DNA from: Metamycoplasma sp051549855
GTDB lineage: Bacteria > Bacillota_I > Bacilli_A > Mycoplasmatales > Metamycoplasmataceae
Assembly (NCBI RefSeq): GCF_051549855.1
Contig: NZ_CP196080.1
Coordinates: 186,001-250,000, forward strand
DNA: 64,000 nucleotides
Direction: 5' to 3'
Under the pieces are notes generated by a model. That model was not told the origin of the DNA and ran no database searches. It saw nothing but the letters and a program-made list of their open reading frames with translations. Shown here piece after piece: positions 10,381 through 18,806 of the stretch. Position 1 is the stretch's first letter, and every line of letters starts with the position of its first letter. The translations under genes and the position numbers were made by a program.

Positions 10381-10388
10381 AGATAGTT

Positions 10389-10988
10389 ATTCAATCTAAC
10401 GACAATAAAGACAAAAGACCAAAATCAGAACACGTTTTAAACGAACAAATTCCTTACAAGAAGGTGTTTGTTCTAGATAGTGACGGAGAAAAAATTGGTG
10501 TTATGTCACGTGATGAAGCAATCGAAAGAGCAAAAAGCGAAAAGAAAGACTTAGTTTTAATTTCAATTGCTGACAACAAACCAATTACAAAAATTCTTGA
10601 TTACGGAAAATTTAAATACGACCGTAAGAAAAAAGCTAAACAAGCTAAAGAAAAACAATCAGTCACAGTTAATCGTGAGGTTCGTCTAACTGCTATGATT
10701 GGTGATCATGACTTGCAAACTAAAGCACGTAAGTCTCGTGAATTTCTACTAAATGGTGATCGGGTAAAAGTTTCTCTAAAGTTTAGAGGTAGAGAAATGC
10801 AAAGACCAGAAATTGGTCAAGAAGTTTTAATGAAGTTTTACCAAGCAGTCGAAGATATTGCTAAAATCACTAAAGAACCTACTCTAACCAATGAAAAATT
10901 TCTAGATATGTATTTAGAAAAAGATAAGAAAAAAGTGAAACCAAATTCAAACAAAGGAGAAAACAGCGATGCCAAAAATGAAGACTAA
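10389..10988 (+). CDS. infC: Translation initiation factor IF-3 (AUU start)
   Basis: 199 residues. IF-3 binds the 30S subunit and checks start-codon choice. The start is ATT at 10389, six bases after AAAGGAGA; AUU starts are known for infC and allow IF-3 to limit its own synthesis. The upstream in-frame ATG at 10326 lies inside the leader hairpins and adds unrelated residues. Domains: N-terminal HVLNEQIPYKKVFVLDSDGE and C-terminal REVRLTAMIGDHDLQTKAR. The final 20 bases overlap rpmI. A basic/acidic tail (about 20 residues) extends past the usual end. Confidence 0.93.
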   Translation: MQSNDNKDKRPKSEHVLNEQIPYKKVFVLDSDGEKIGVMSRDEAIERAKSEKKDLVLISIADNKPITKILDYGKFKYDRKKKAKQAKEKQSVTVNREVRLTAMIGDHDLQTKARKSREFLLNGDRVKVSLKFRGREMQRPEIGQEVLMKFYQAVEDIAKITKEPTLTNEKFLDMYLEKDKKKVKPNSNKGENSDAKNED

Positions 10989-11157
10989 AAAAGCGTTAGC
11001 TAAACGTATCAAAATCACTGGTAGCGGAAAAGTTAAACGTGGAAAAGCTTATCGTTCACACCTAGCTCAAAATAAATCAACAAAACAAAAAAGACAATCT
11101 CGTAAATCTGGAATGATTTCAAAATCAGATTACAAGAGAATTAAAGAATTAATCTAG
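10969..11157 (+). CDS. rpmI: 50S ribosomal protein L35
   Basis: 62 residues, very basic. MPKMKTKKALAKRIKITGSG and the GKAYRSHLAQNKSTKQKRQ segment are typical of L35. The start sits inside the end of infC (20-base overlap) behind AAAGGAGAAAACAGCG, suggesting translational coupling in infC-rpmI-rplT. Confidence 0.95.
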   Translation: MPKMKTKKALAKRIKITGSGKVKRGKAYRSHLAQNKSTKQKRQSRKSGMISKSDYKRIKELI

Positions 11158-11170
11158 AAAGGAACTTATT

Positions 11171-11524
11171 ATGCGTGTAAAAGGCGGAACAGTTACAAGA
11201 GCTAGAAGACAAAAATGAATTAAATTAGCTAAAGGATACTGAGGACACAAATCAATCGGTTACAAAGTTGCAAAACAAGCGGTTGTTAAATCATGAACAT
11301 ATGCATTTAGAGACCGTAAACAAGTAAAAAGAGAATTCAGAAAACTATGAATCGCTCGTATTAATGCGGCTTCAAGACCTTTAGGATTAACATATTCACG
11401 TTTAATCGATGGACTTAAAAAAGCTAACGTGGTTATCAATAGAAAAATGCTTTCTGAACTAGCAATTAACCACCCAAAAACTTTTGAACAAATCGTTGAA
11501 AAAGCTAAAGCAGCTTTATACTAA
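11171..11524 (+). CDS. rplT: 50S ribosomal protein L20
   Basis: 117 residues, assembly protein of the 50S subunit and, in Firmicutes, repressor of its own operon. MRVKGGTVTRARRQKWIKLA and the later FRDRKQVKREFRKLWIARIN match the family. Four UGA Trp codons break the frame, so simple ORF finding with the standard code would miss it. Ribosome site AAAGGAAC lies just upstream, 13 bases after rpmI. Confidence 0.95.
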
Positions 11525-11535
11525 TATTCACTTTG

Positions 11536-11559
11536 AAAGTAGCAATGTGCTACTTTTTT
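11536..11559 (+). terminator. Terminator after rplT
   Basis: AAAGTAGCA, loop ATG, TGCTACTTT and TTT: a 9-bp perfect stem. Confidence 0.9.
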
Positions 11560-11589
11560 AATTATAATTTTTACAAAAAAAGGAACAAC

Positions 11590-12255
11590 ATGCGCTTTAT
11601 TGTTAATAAAAAAGAAAATAATTACTTCATTTTAGACCAGGAAACTATTCATCACTTAAGAGTTGCTAGACAATTTAACAAAACATTTATTTGCGTTTAT
11701 GAAAATGAATTTTATCAGTGCCGCTATGAAGACCAAAAAGCTTATATTATCGAAAAATTAGACTTAAACCATGAGTTCAGTAAGCCTGTTGGTTTAGCAG
11801 TTAGTTTAATAAATTGAAAAAACTTTGAATTAATTTTACAAAAGGCAACAGAATTAGGTGTCAGTCATATTTATCCGTTCAAAAGTCGTTACAGCGAAAT
11901 GAAGGTTGATGATTTTGAAAACAAAAGAAAACGCTTTGAGAAAATTATTTTTGAAGCCTGCCAACAATCATTTCGTAACAAAATACCTTCATTAAGTTCA
12001 GTGTTAAATTTTGAAGATGTATTAGCAATTAAAGATTTTGACCACCGTTATATTGCTCATGAAAAAAATCAAAGCGAAGGACATAAATTTTTCTTACCAT
12101 CTTCATTGTTTTTAATTGGACCTGAAGGTGGTTTTAGTGATGAAGAAGTAAATAAAGCTATTCATGCCGGTTTTGAATCAATTAAATTAACTAAAACAAT
12201 TCTTCGTGCTGAGACTGCTGCTCTTTATGTAATTGCAAAATTACATGATGAATAG
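11590..12255 (+). CDS. rsmE: 16S rRNA m3U1498 methyltransferase
   Basis: 221 residues, SPOUT-fold enzyme methylating N3 of U1498 in 16S rRNA. The C-terminal knot is clear: LIGPEGGFSDEEV near residue 178 and ILRAETAALYVIAKL at the end, where SAM binds. The N-terminal PUA-like part reads MRFIVNKKE and HHLRVARQF. Start chosen at 11590 because AAAAGGAACAAC precedes it and it fits the family; an in-frame ATG at 11533 lies in the rplT terminator. Confidence 0.93.
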
Positions 12256-12273
12256 ATAAAAAGTGTGATTTTT

Positions 12274-12410
12274 TGGTAAAATTAAATCACTAGATTTTGC
12301 AAAATTCTAGCTCACGAAATGCGCACAAAAGCTCTAATAGTTCCGAGTAAAAAGCTTTTGTTAGTCCCGAAATGAATAAATCATTTATGCGCTATATTTA
12401 TTTTTTAAAT
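12274..12410 (+). ncRNA. Candidate structured RNA between rsmE and rplM
   Basis: Extended -10 TGGTAAAAT at 12274-12282 could drive a transcript from about 12289. It folds well by eye: hairpin CTAGA/TCTAG (12290-12310), then a three-way junction closed by GCGCA (12321-12325) with TGCGC (12388-12392), holding CAAAAGCT (12326-12333) with AGCTTTTG (12353-12360), and AAATGA (12370-12375) with TCATTT (12381-12386). A T-rich end (12396-12406) follows. rplM has its own promoter further down. It could be a small RNA, or an L13-type leader read through from this promoter. Confidence 0.45.
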
Positions 12411-12447
12411 TAGCACCATTTTGAGTGTTAAACAAGTTTACAAAATT

Positions 12448-12476
12448 TTAACAAAATTACCTTTTTTTGTTATAAT
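12448..12476 (+). promoter_or_regulatory. rplM-rpsI promoter
   Basis: TTAACA at 12448-12453, 17-base spacer, TATAAT at 12471-12476 preceded by TGT, a nearly ideal vegetative promoter with extended -10. The leader is about 40 nt with ribosome site AAGGAAAG. Confidence 0.8.
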
Positions 12477-12521
12477 GTTAAAGCATTTATTTTTTTAAAT
12501 TAAATTACATAAGGAAAGCAC

Positions 12522-12956
12522 ATGCGTCAAACTACAATCGTTAAACACTTAGAAGTTGAAAAAAAATGATACCTAATTGACGCTAAAGACTTAGTTTTAG
12601 GACGTCTAAGCGCGCAAGTGGCATCAATTCTAAGAGGAAAAAATAAACCTTCATTCACACCAAACGTGGATATGGGAGATAATGTAATCATTATCAACGC
12701 TGACAAAGTTAAATTGACAGCAAAAAAAGAAGAAGATAAAATTTACTACAGCTACTCAGGATACCCTGGAGGGCTAAAGAAAATTAATGCTAAAAACCTA
12801 AGAGCTAAAAAACCTATTGCTTTAATTGAAAAAGCAGTTAAAGGAATGCTACCACACACCAAATTAGGACACAAACAATTCAATAACTTATATGTTTATG
12901 CAGGAAGTGAACACCCACACCAAGCACAACAACCAGAAGTTTTAGAGGTTAAATAA
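12522..12956 (+). CDS. rplM: 50S ribosomal protein L13
   Basis: 144 residues, early-assembling 50S protein. Motifs: WYLIDAKDLVLGRLSAQVA near the N-terminus, YYSYSGYPGGLK in the middle, and AVKGMLPHTKLGHKQ followed by LYVYAGSEHPHQAQQPE. All are standard for L13. It overlaps rpsI by a single base (TAATG). Confidence 0.96.
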
Positions 12957-13348
12957 TGGCAGATGTAAGATACTACGGTCTAGGACGTCGTAAAAGCTCA
13001 GTAGCAAGAGTTTACTTAGTTCCTGGAAATGGAAAATTCACAATCAATGGAAAAGAAGCAAGAGAATACTTAAATAGTGATATACTATTAAAAGATGCTT
13101 CTCAACCATTTGGATTAACAGAAACAACTGCTAAATATGATGTTATTGCTAATGTTAACGGTGGTGGACTAAGTGGACAGGCTGGAGCTGTTAGACTAGG
13201 GATTGCGAGAGCATTATTAGAAGTAAATAAAGATTTTCGTCCAGCATTAAAACAAGCAGGAATGTTAACACGTGACGCTAGAGTTAAAGAACGTAAAAAA
13301 TTCGGATTACGTAAAGCGCGTCGTGCAAGACAATTCTCAAAACGTTAA
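12956..13348 (+). CDS. rpsI: 30S ribosomal protein S9
   Basis: 130 residues. RYYGLGRRKSSVARVYLVPG opens the protein, GGGLSGQAGAVRLGIARAL lies in the middle, and the C-terminal tail KKFGLRKARRARQFSKR reaches toward the P-site tRNA. Start ATG shares one base with the rplM stop, giving coupled translation. Confidence 0.97.
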   Translation: MADVRYYGLGRRKSSVARVYLVPGNGKFTINGKEAREYLNSDILLKDASQPFGLTETTAKYDVIANVNGGGLSGQAGAVRLGIARALLEVNKDFRPALKQAGMLTRDARVKERKKFGLRKARRARQFSKR

Positions 13349-13352
13349 TACA

Positions 13353-13374
13353 AATTGGCGATGTTTCGCCAATT
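13353..13374 (+). terminator. Hairpin after rpsI, weak or no U-tract
   Basis: AATTGGCGA, short loop, TCGCCAATT. The stem is strong but not followed by T residues; tRNA-Ile begins five bases later, so it may be a processing signal rather than a terminator. Confidence 0.45.
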
Positions 13375-13378
13375 ACAT

Positions 13379-13455
13379 GCGAGCGTAGCTCAGCTGGTTA
13401 GAGCACACGACTGATAATCGTGAGGTCGATGGTTCAAGTCCATTCGTTCGCACCA
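13379..13455 (+). tRNA. tRNA-Ile (GAU)
   Basis: Full cloverleaf with CCA encoded. Acceptor GCGAGCG pairs with CGTTCGC, anticodon stem CACGA/TCGTG holds loop CTGATAA, anticodon GAT. Confidence 0.95.
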
Positions 13456-13472
13456 TTTCATTAAGTTGACCT

Positions 13473-13497
13473 AAACAGCCAAACGGCTGTTTTCTTT
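13473..13497 (+). terminator. Terminator after tRNA-Ile
   Basis: AAACAGCC, loop AAAC, GGCTGTTT, then TTCTTTT. Confidence 0.85.
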
Positions 13498-13505
13498 TAC
13501 AAAGT

Positions 13506-13580
13506 GCCACTTTAGTTTAACAGGCAAAACGGGTATCTCGTAAGTATCTATCACAAGTTCGAGTCTTGTAAGTGGCACCA
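13506..13580 (+). tRNA. tRNA-Thr (CGU)
   Basis: Acceptor GCCACTT pairs with AAGTGGC, discriminator A, encoded CCA. D-arm GTTT/AAAC, T-arm ACAAG/CTTGT with TTCGAGT loop. Anticodon loop CTCGTAA gives CGT, reading ACG. The anticodon stem (GGTAT/GTATC) uses two G-U pairs, so it is AT-rich and weak but complete. Confidence 0.82.
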
Positions 13581-13598
13581 TATGTCAAAAGGCAAAAT

Positions 13599-13646
13599 AA
13601 AAAATCACTCTTTCAGTAAAAAGTACTGTATATGAGTGATTTTTTT
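13599..13646 (-). terminator. Terminator of the dUTPase gene
   Basis: AAAAAATCACTC pairs with GAGTGATTTTTTT around a 23-base loop. On the minus strand it follows the dUTPase stop directly and has a U-tract; it may also stop plus-strand reading. Confidence 0.75.
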
Positions 13647-14127
13647 AATATTTATTGTGTGCTCTTTGATGATTAATTTGATTCTTTCTCGCAAAACTGG
13701 CTAATATTTCTTCTTCACTAATATTAGCAACTTTAGCAAGTCCTAAGTATAGTCTATAGCAATATGTTAAATTTTTACTATTTAATTCATCTAGCAGTTT
13801 AGTACTTGCTTTATACACTTCTGCCAGTTGACGACTGAATGTCTTAGCTAATACTAATGGTTCAATAATAGGACTAATATGCATAGATGCGCTTAAAGAA
13901 CTCAGAAAGTGAATTCCGTCTGCATACTCTTCTAAAAGTGCTTGACGGTTAATATTTTTGTGAACTTTTCAGTATTTAAATTCTTGAAACTCGTTAGCAA
14001 ATTCACCAATTTCGACAATTAAAGCTATTACACATTTCAATTTTAAATCTTGCTCACCTGGAGCAATATTTTTACTAAATTCTTCATCTAAATCTTTTTG
14101 AGCAGCGAAAATATGTTCTAAATTCAT
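13645..14127 (-). CDS. Dimeric all-alpha dUTPase family protein
   Basis: 160 residues. Dimeric dUTPases of the MazG-like fold hydrolyse dUTP to dUMP, keeping uracil out of DNA. The metal-binding pattern is visible as EIGEFANE (about 39-46) followed by KYWK and EEYADGIHFLSSL (about 70-82), i.e. E..E and E..D. This is the PF08761-type enzyme rather than the trimeric beta type. A UGA Trp in KYW separates the N-terminal third from the rest. Monocistronic, divergent from a tRNA-Leu gene. Confidence 0.8.
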
Positions 14128-14134
14128 GTATTTT

Positions 14135-14168
14135 ATTATATATGATATACGTATTTTTGCTATATAAT
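14135..14168. promoter_or_regulatory. Back-to-back promoters: dUTPase (minus) and tRNA-Leu (plus)
   Basis: On the minus strand TATAAT (14135-14140) ends 7 bases before the dUTPase ATG, a leaderless arrangement. On the plus strand TATAAT (14163-14168) ends 9 bases before the tRNA-Leu 5' end. Only 50 bases separate the two genes. Confidence 0.7.
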
Positions 14169-14177
14169 ATTAGTTAT

Positions 14178-14261
14178 GCCCGTGTGGCGAAATGGTAGAC
14201 GCAGTTGACTCAAAATCAACCGAAGAGATTCATGCTGGTTCGAGTCCAGTCACGGGCACCA
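14178..14261 (+). tRNA. tRNA-Leu (CAA)
   Basis: Long variable arm class II tRNA. Acceptor GCCCGTG/CACGGGC, anticodon loop CTCAAAA, anticodon CAA reading UUG, encoded ACCA end. Confidence 0.95.
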
Positions 14262-14349
14262 AAGCGCAGTAAAGCGACCAAACTTTTTTATTTTTTATAA
14301 AATAAAAAATTATATTTGTGTATAATATTAAAGCAATCTAAGCAGAGTT

Positions 14350-14436
14350 GCCCAGGTGGCGGAATAGGTAGACGCAAGGGACTTAAAATCCCTCGGTGGC
14401 AACACCGTGCTGGTTCAAGTCCAGTTCTGGGCACCA
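14350..14436 (+). tRNA. tRNA-Leu (UAA)
   Basis: Class II tRNA with long variable arm. Acceptor GCCCAGG/TCTGGGC, loop CTTAAAA, anticodon TAA. Own promoter TGTATAAT at 14319-14326. Confidence 0.95.
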
Positions 14437-14442
14437 TGATAT

Positions 14443-14518
14443 GCGCCCTTAGCTCAGCAGGTAGAGCAAATGGCTTTTAACCATTGGGTCAGAGGTTCGA
14501 ATCCTCTAGGGCGTACCA
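14443..14518 (+). tRNA. tRNA-Lys (UUU)
   Basis: Acceptor GCGCCCT pairs with AGGGCGT (first pair G-U), loop CTTTTAA with anticodon TTT, encoded ACCA. Six bases after tRNA-Leu(UAA), so cotranscribed. Confidence 0.94.
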
Positions 14519-14534
14519 TTTCAAGAAATTGACC

Positions 14535-14560
14535 AAAATAGCCTTCACGGCTATTTTTTT
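14535..14560 (+). terminator. Terminator after tRNA-Leu/tRNA-Lys
   Basis: AAAATAGCC, loop TTCAC, GGCTATTTT and a T-run. Confidence 0.9.
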
Positions 14561-14647
14561 TGTATCTTTCTCACATTTTTCTCATTTTTTCCCATTTAAC
14601 AATCCGTGTTGTTTTTGTGTTGTTTAATTAGGTTGAGGTAAACGAAA

Positions 14648-15292
14648 ATGATAATTTATAAATATGGAAAAATTGTTCACACTAATAAAAATTACATTAT
14701 TTTAGAAAACAACCGAGTTGGAGAACTAATTTATGTTCCAATGGTTGAGAGATTTAAAAAAGACGAAAATATGAAAGTTTTTGTCCATGAGTACGAGACA
14801 GAACACTTTAAAACAACGTATGGATTTGAAAATTTCAAGGAATTAGTAGTCTTTGAAGATCTGCTTTCAATACAAGGAATTGGACCTAAAACTGCATTAT
14901 CAGTACTAAATATAGGTTGAGAAAAAGTAGTTGAATATGTTGCTAGTGCAAACATTAACAAATTGAATTCAATTCCTTATCTAAGTAACCGCTCAGCAAG
15001 ACAACTGATCTTTGAATATCAACCTAAATATGAAAAATTCTTGCAAAAGAAAACTCCTGAAGATGAAACAGAAAACAATGAGTTTGAAGCAACTAAAGGA
15101 GAAAATAAGACTATTGTTTCAGAAAATGCTCATAACATCGAAAAAAGTTTGCGTATCTTAGGGTTTAGAAATAGTCAGATAAAAGAAGCTATGCAAGAAA
15201 TAAATGTTGATCAAGAACTTGATAAAGCTGTTGAAGAAGCAATTAAAGTAATTTCATCAAAACACGCCAATAATGCAATTATTCAAAATTAG
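14648..15292 (+). CDS. ruvA: Holliday junction branch-migration protein RuvA
   Basis: 214 residues, junction-binding partner of the RuvB motor. N-terminal OB domain MIIYKYGKIVHTNKNYIIL is followed by a helix-hairpin-helix segment LLSIQGIGPKTALSVLNIGW (about 77-96) and a C-terminal domain III, LRILGFRNSQIKEAM. A charged linker rich in Glu (about 140-160) joins them. One UGA Trp. The last 20 bases overlap ruvB. Confidence 0.92.
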
Positions 15293-16214
15293 TACTTTCG
15301 ATGAATTTATCGGGCAAGATAAAATTAAAGAAACTTTGAAGGTTATGATCGATTCAGCAGATAAACAGCACAAGCTAATTGATCATTTACTTTTTTATGG
15401 TCCGCCAGGATTAGGGAAAACGTCCTTAGCAACAATTATCGCTAACGAAACTAAGAGAAATATAGTTTTCGTTCAAGGACCTTTACTAGAAAAACGCAGT
15501 GATTTAATCACTATGTTTTCATCTATTCAAGAAAACGACATCATTTTTATTGATGAAATTCATTCTGTCAACAAAACCTTGCACGAATTGTTGTATTCTG
15601 CAATGGAAGAAGGTAAAATTGATATTGTTTTAGGTGTAGATGGTGACAAAAAAATCATGCGTTTAAAACTTAATAATTTTAGTCTAATTGCTGCTACAAC
15701 TAAGTTTGAATTACTCACTCAACCACTTAAAGATAGGTTTGGATACATTGCTAGACTCAAAAATTACAGTAACGCTGAAATATGCAAAATAATTGAAAAT
15801 TCTGCTTTGAAAACCAATATGAAAATAGACCCAGAAGCCATTAATTTTATTGCAAAAAATTCTCGTTTCACGCCGAGAATCGCTAACAATTTATTAAAGA
15901 GATGTCATGATTTTACACTATATGAAAACCATGATGTAATAACAAAATCAATGGTTCAAAAGACTTTTGATTATTTAGGGGTTTTTAGTCTAGGTTTTAG
16001 TGATTTACAGATACAATATTTAAAAACGTTAGTTACTATTTTTGACCAAAAACCTGCTTCTTTGGATGCTATATGTAGTCTTTTACGTGAAAGTAGGCAA
16101 ACAATATTGCATGATGTTGAACCGCATTTATTAGCTAACAAGTTTATTATCAAAACTTTCAGAGGACGAATGATTACATCAAAAGGAGTTGATTACATAA
16201 GTCAATACATCTAA
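15273..16214 (+). CDS. ruvB: Holliday junction helicase RuvB
   Basis: 313 residues, hexameric AAA+ motor driving branch migration. Walker A GPPGLGKT near residue 44, Walker B IIFIDEIHSV near residue 92, sensor-1 AATTKF, arginine-finger region LKDRFGY, and a C-terminal winged helix ending DYISQYI. It opens directly at TFDEFIGQDKIKE, so it lacks part of the usual 15-20 residue N-terminus. The start lies within ruvA and has no clear ribosome site, pointing to coupled translation. Confidence 0.93.
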   Translation: MQLFKISTFDEFIGQDKIKETLKVMIDSADKQHKLIDHLLFYGPPGLGKTSLATIIANETKRNIVFVQGPLLEKRSDLITMFSSIQENDIIFIDEIHSVNKTLHELLYSAMEEGKIDIVLGVDGDKKIMRLKLNNFSLIAATTKFELLTQPLKDRFGYIARLKNYSNAEICKIIENSALKTNMKIDPEAINFIAKNSRFTPRIANNLLKRCHDFTLYENHDVITKSMVQKTFDYLGVFSLGFSDLQIQYLKTLVTIFDQKPASLDAICSLLRESRQTILHDVEPHLLANKFIIKTFRGRMITSKGVDYISQYI

Positions 16215-16229
16215 TTTTTATTATTCTAG

Positions 16230-16263
16230 CAAGGTTTAATCATAGATTAAAAACCTGGCTTTC
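16230..16263 (+). terminator. Possible terminator after ruvB
   Basis: AGGTTTAATC, loop ATA, GATTAAAAACCT with a two-base bulge, then GGCTTTCT. The U-tract is poor. Confidence 0.4.
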
Positions 16264-16266
16264 TAG

Positions 16267-16272
16267 TATAAT
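16267..16272 (+). promoter_or_regulatory. Promoter of the SecDF-like gene, leaderless
   Basis: TATAAT ends 8 bases before the ATG at 16281 and no Shine-Dalgarno sequence lies between. Confidence 0.65.
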
Positions 16273-16280
16273 TTAAAAAT

Positions 16281-18797
16281 ATGAATTACGAAAACAATAA
16301 AAATCCAAAAAACAAGCTAAGATGACTGATTACTTACGTTGGAGTGTTGTTAATTTCGATTGCATTAATAATTGCAGTATCATTAGGTTTTAAAAGTAGT
16401 AATTCAAATGCTAATTCAACCGTTAAGCAAGCTAATGTAGTTCTTAAAATTGACACTTCTGACAATGAAAACTTGAGTGAAAACACTTCCTTTTCTAACC
16501 AGGAAGTTTTTGGTGGTATTGAAAAGTTGCTTTCATACGGAAACCTTAATGAAAATTATCGTTTGTATGACGGTAATGGAGTTTTAAAATTAGAAACAAA
16601 TATTAACAATGACTACGATTTAAATGAACTTGTTAATAAATTAGCGAATAAATCATACATTGTTGTAACCGATTCAACAGGAACTCCTTTATTTTACAAA
16701 AACCAATATTTCAAACCAGGTTCAAATGACAATGTAAGTTTGGATAAATTGCTTAAGGGTAATGAAGCAGACTTTGCATTGCCTTTAGAAAATAATCCAG
16801 CAAATTGAAATACCAAGCAAGCTTCTAATCGAGTATCTTTACTTCTAAGTGACAAAGGTAATCACCAATTAGATTTATTAAAACAGGACTACCAAAATCA
16901 AAGAATTTATTTCTGGATTAATCTTAAAAAGTTTGTTAATTTAGCAGAAAATCAATTTGCTTCTGATTGAGCTGCGGCAAATAAAAATCCAGTTAACTTT
17001 GCATACGAGAATAATAATGCAGTTGGTTCATATGATCAAACTACTAAAAAAGTTAAAGAACCAGTATTAAAAAATGATTCACTTAATGCAAGTAAATATT
17101 TAGTATCAGTTTCTTCTCCGTCGGTGATGACTTATGCAAAACCAGGAGATAAAATCATCTACTTATTCAACAATTATCAAGCATACTCAAACAAAGAATT
17201 AAGCGCAATCATTAATTATGCCTATTCACCTTATCAATTAAAAGTTTTAGCAACTAATTACGCGACAAAAACCTTTAATTACCAAGCGATTAAGTTTGTT
17301 TTAATTATTGTTTTCGCAATTATTGGTTTCTATCTAATTTTCAATTACAGAATATTAGGGTTGATTTCTTCTTTAGCTTTTGGATTAAATGGATTAGTAA
17401 TTTATTTAGTGCTAACAAGTTTTGGAATTTCTTTAAGTCCATTATTAATTGCAGGTCTAATAACAACACTACTAATTGCATTTGGACTAATGAATAATTC
17501 TTTAGCTAGATTTAAACGTGAAATAGTCAAAAAAATGACACCTTCTAAAGCAATTCAAAAATCACAAAAAACAACTTTGTTTGCTTCGTTTGACACTCTG
17601 CTTTGTTTAGTTGTAGCATCAATCATGGCTTTATACCTAAGCATCAATGTTGTTTCTGTCTTTGCTTCAATGGTGATAGTTGCTTCTATTTTTACAACTA
17701 TAATCATTATTGGGTTAAATAACATTATCATTTATAACTTAACAAATGTTGATCATTTTGCTTACTATCCTTGATTATTATCTTTAACAAAAGAGTTTAG
17801 ATTTAAATCAAAAATTGCATTAAATTTTGTATCTAAATACAACACAATCTTTTTCGCTTTAGTTTTACCAATTGCTTTCATCATTCTATTTTCACATGGA
17901 ACTAGTTTTGAAAGATCATTAGATTTATCACCACTATTGCAGACAACAAATAACTATGCAATTACAACCCTTGATGGAATCACACAAAGCACTGCTTTAG
18001 CGGTTCAAAAACAGTTAAGTGCATTGAATATCGAAAATGTGCAAATAATGCAAAATTCATTAGATAACAACACATACACAATGTTAGTTTCTTCTTCACA
18101 ATCGTTAGATTTAGCAACAGCATTGAATTCGACTGATTTAGCAAACAATTTTATTCTTGAAAATTGAACTTGATCAACTAAAGGATTTTTAAGACAATTA
18201 GGATTTTCTTGAATACCACTAATTGTGTCTCTTCTTTTAGTAGGTATCTATATCTGAATTCGTTATTCATTGATAACAACTCTAATTTATTTCATCAAAG
18301 AATATAATGTTTTTCTATTAACTATTGCTTTAATGATTATTTTCAAAATTAAATTTGATTACAATCTTGCTCTAATCTTCTTTATTGCACATGTTTTTGT
18401 TATTTACTCACATTTAATGAGTGCTAATAAAATTAAAATTCTTACTCACCAAGATACAAATCTAAAAAATTACATTTATTCTCCAGAACAAATCAAAACA
18501 ATTGTCAAAAAATTGATCAATCAATCATTTAGAACATCTGTTTGATTCTTGATTTTAGTGTCGATAATTTCATTGTCATTAGCATTTACAACCAGTGAAA
18601 TGCAAAATGTGTTTTTAGCAATTTTATTAATCAATCTATCAATTTTTAGTTTTGATTTCTTGCTTGCACCACTTCTATGACAATGAATGTTAACCAACAA
18701 GTTTGCTCGCAAACAAAAACGTATTGATACTTTCTATTGATCTACTTCAAAAGTTGAAGAACAAGAATTTAGTACAATCAATGATTTCAATAAGTAA
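16281..18797 (+). CDS. secDF: SecDF-like protein-export membrane protein
   Basis: 838 residues. The architecture is that of fused SecD-SecF: an N-terminal membrane helix (about 16-36), a large extracytoplasmic region (about 40-335), five or six hydrophobic helices (about 335-520), then a second half with one helix (about 535-550), a short external region and five helices (about 650-800). SecDF uses the membrane potential to pull exported proteins from SecYEG. Sequence conservation is low; SSPSVMTYAKPGDKI and the second-half layout are the best support. Nine or more UGA Trp codons fragment the frame. hisS follows after 9 bases. Confidence 0.65.
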
Positions 18798-18806
18798 GGA
18801 GAAAAT

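Noticed and set aside
10326..10388. ATG at 10326 as infC start
   Set aside because: It lies inside the leader hairpins, has no ribosome site and adds residues foreign to IF-3.
13504..13510. GTGCCAC as 5' acceptor of the tRNA-Thr(CGU)
   Set aside because: This pairing leaves no discriminator base and a broken D-arm; starting two bases later (GCCACTT/AAGTGGC) gives a complete cloverleaf.
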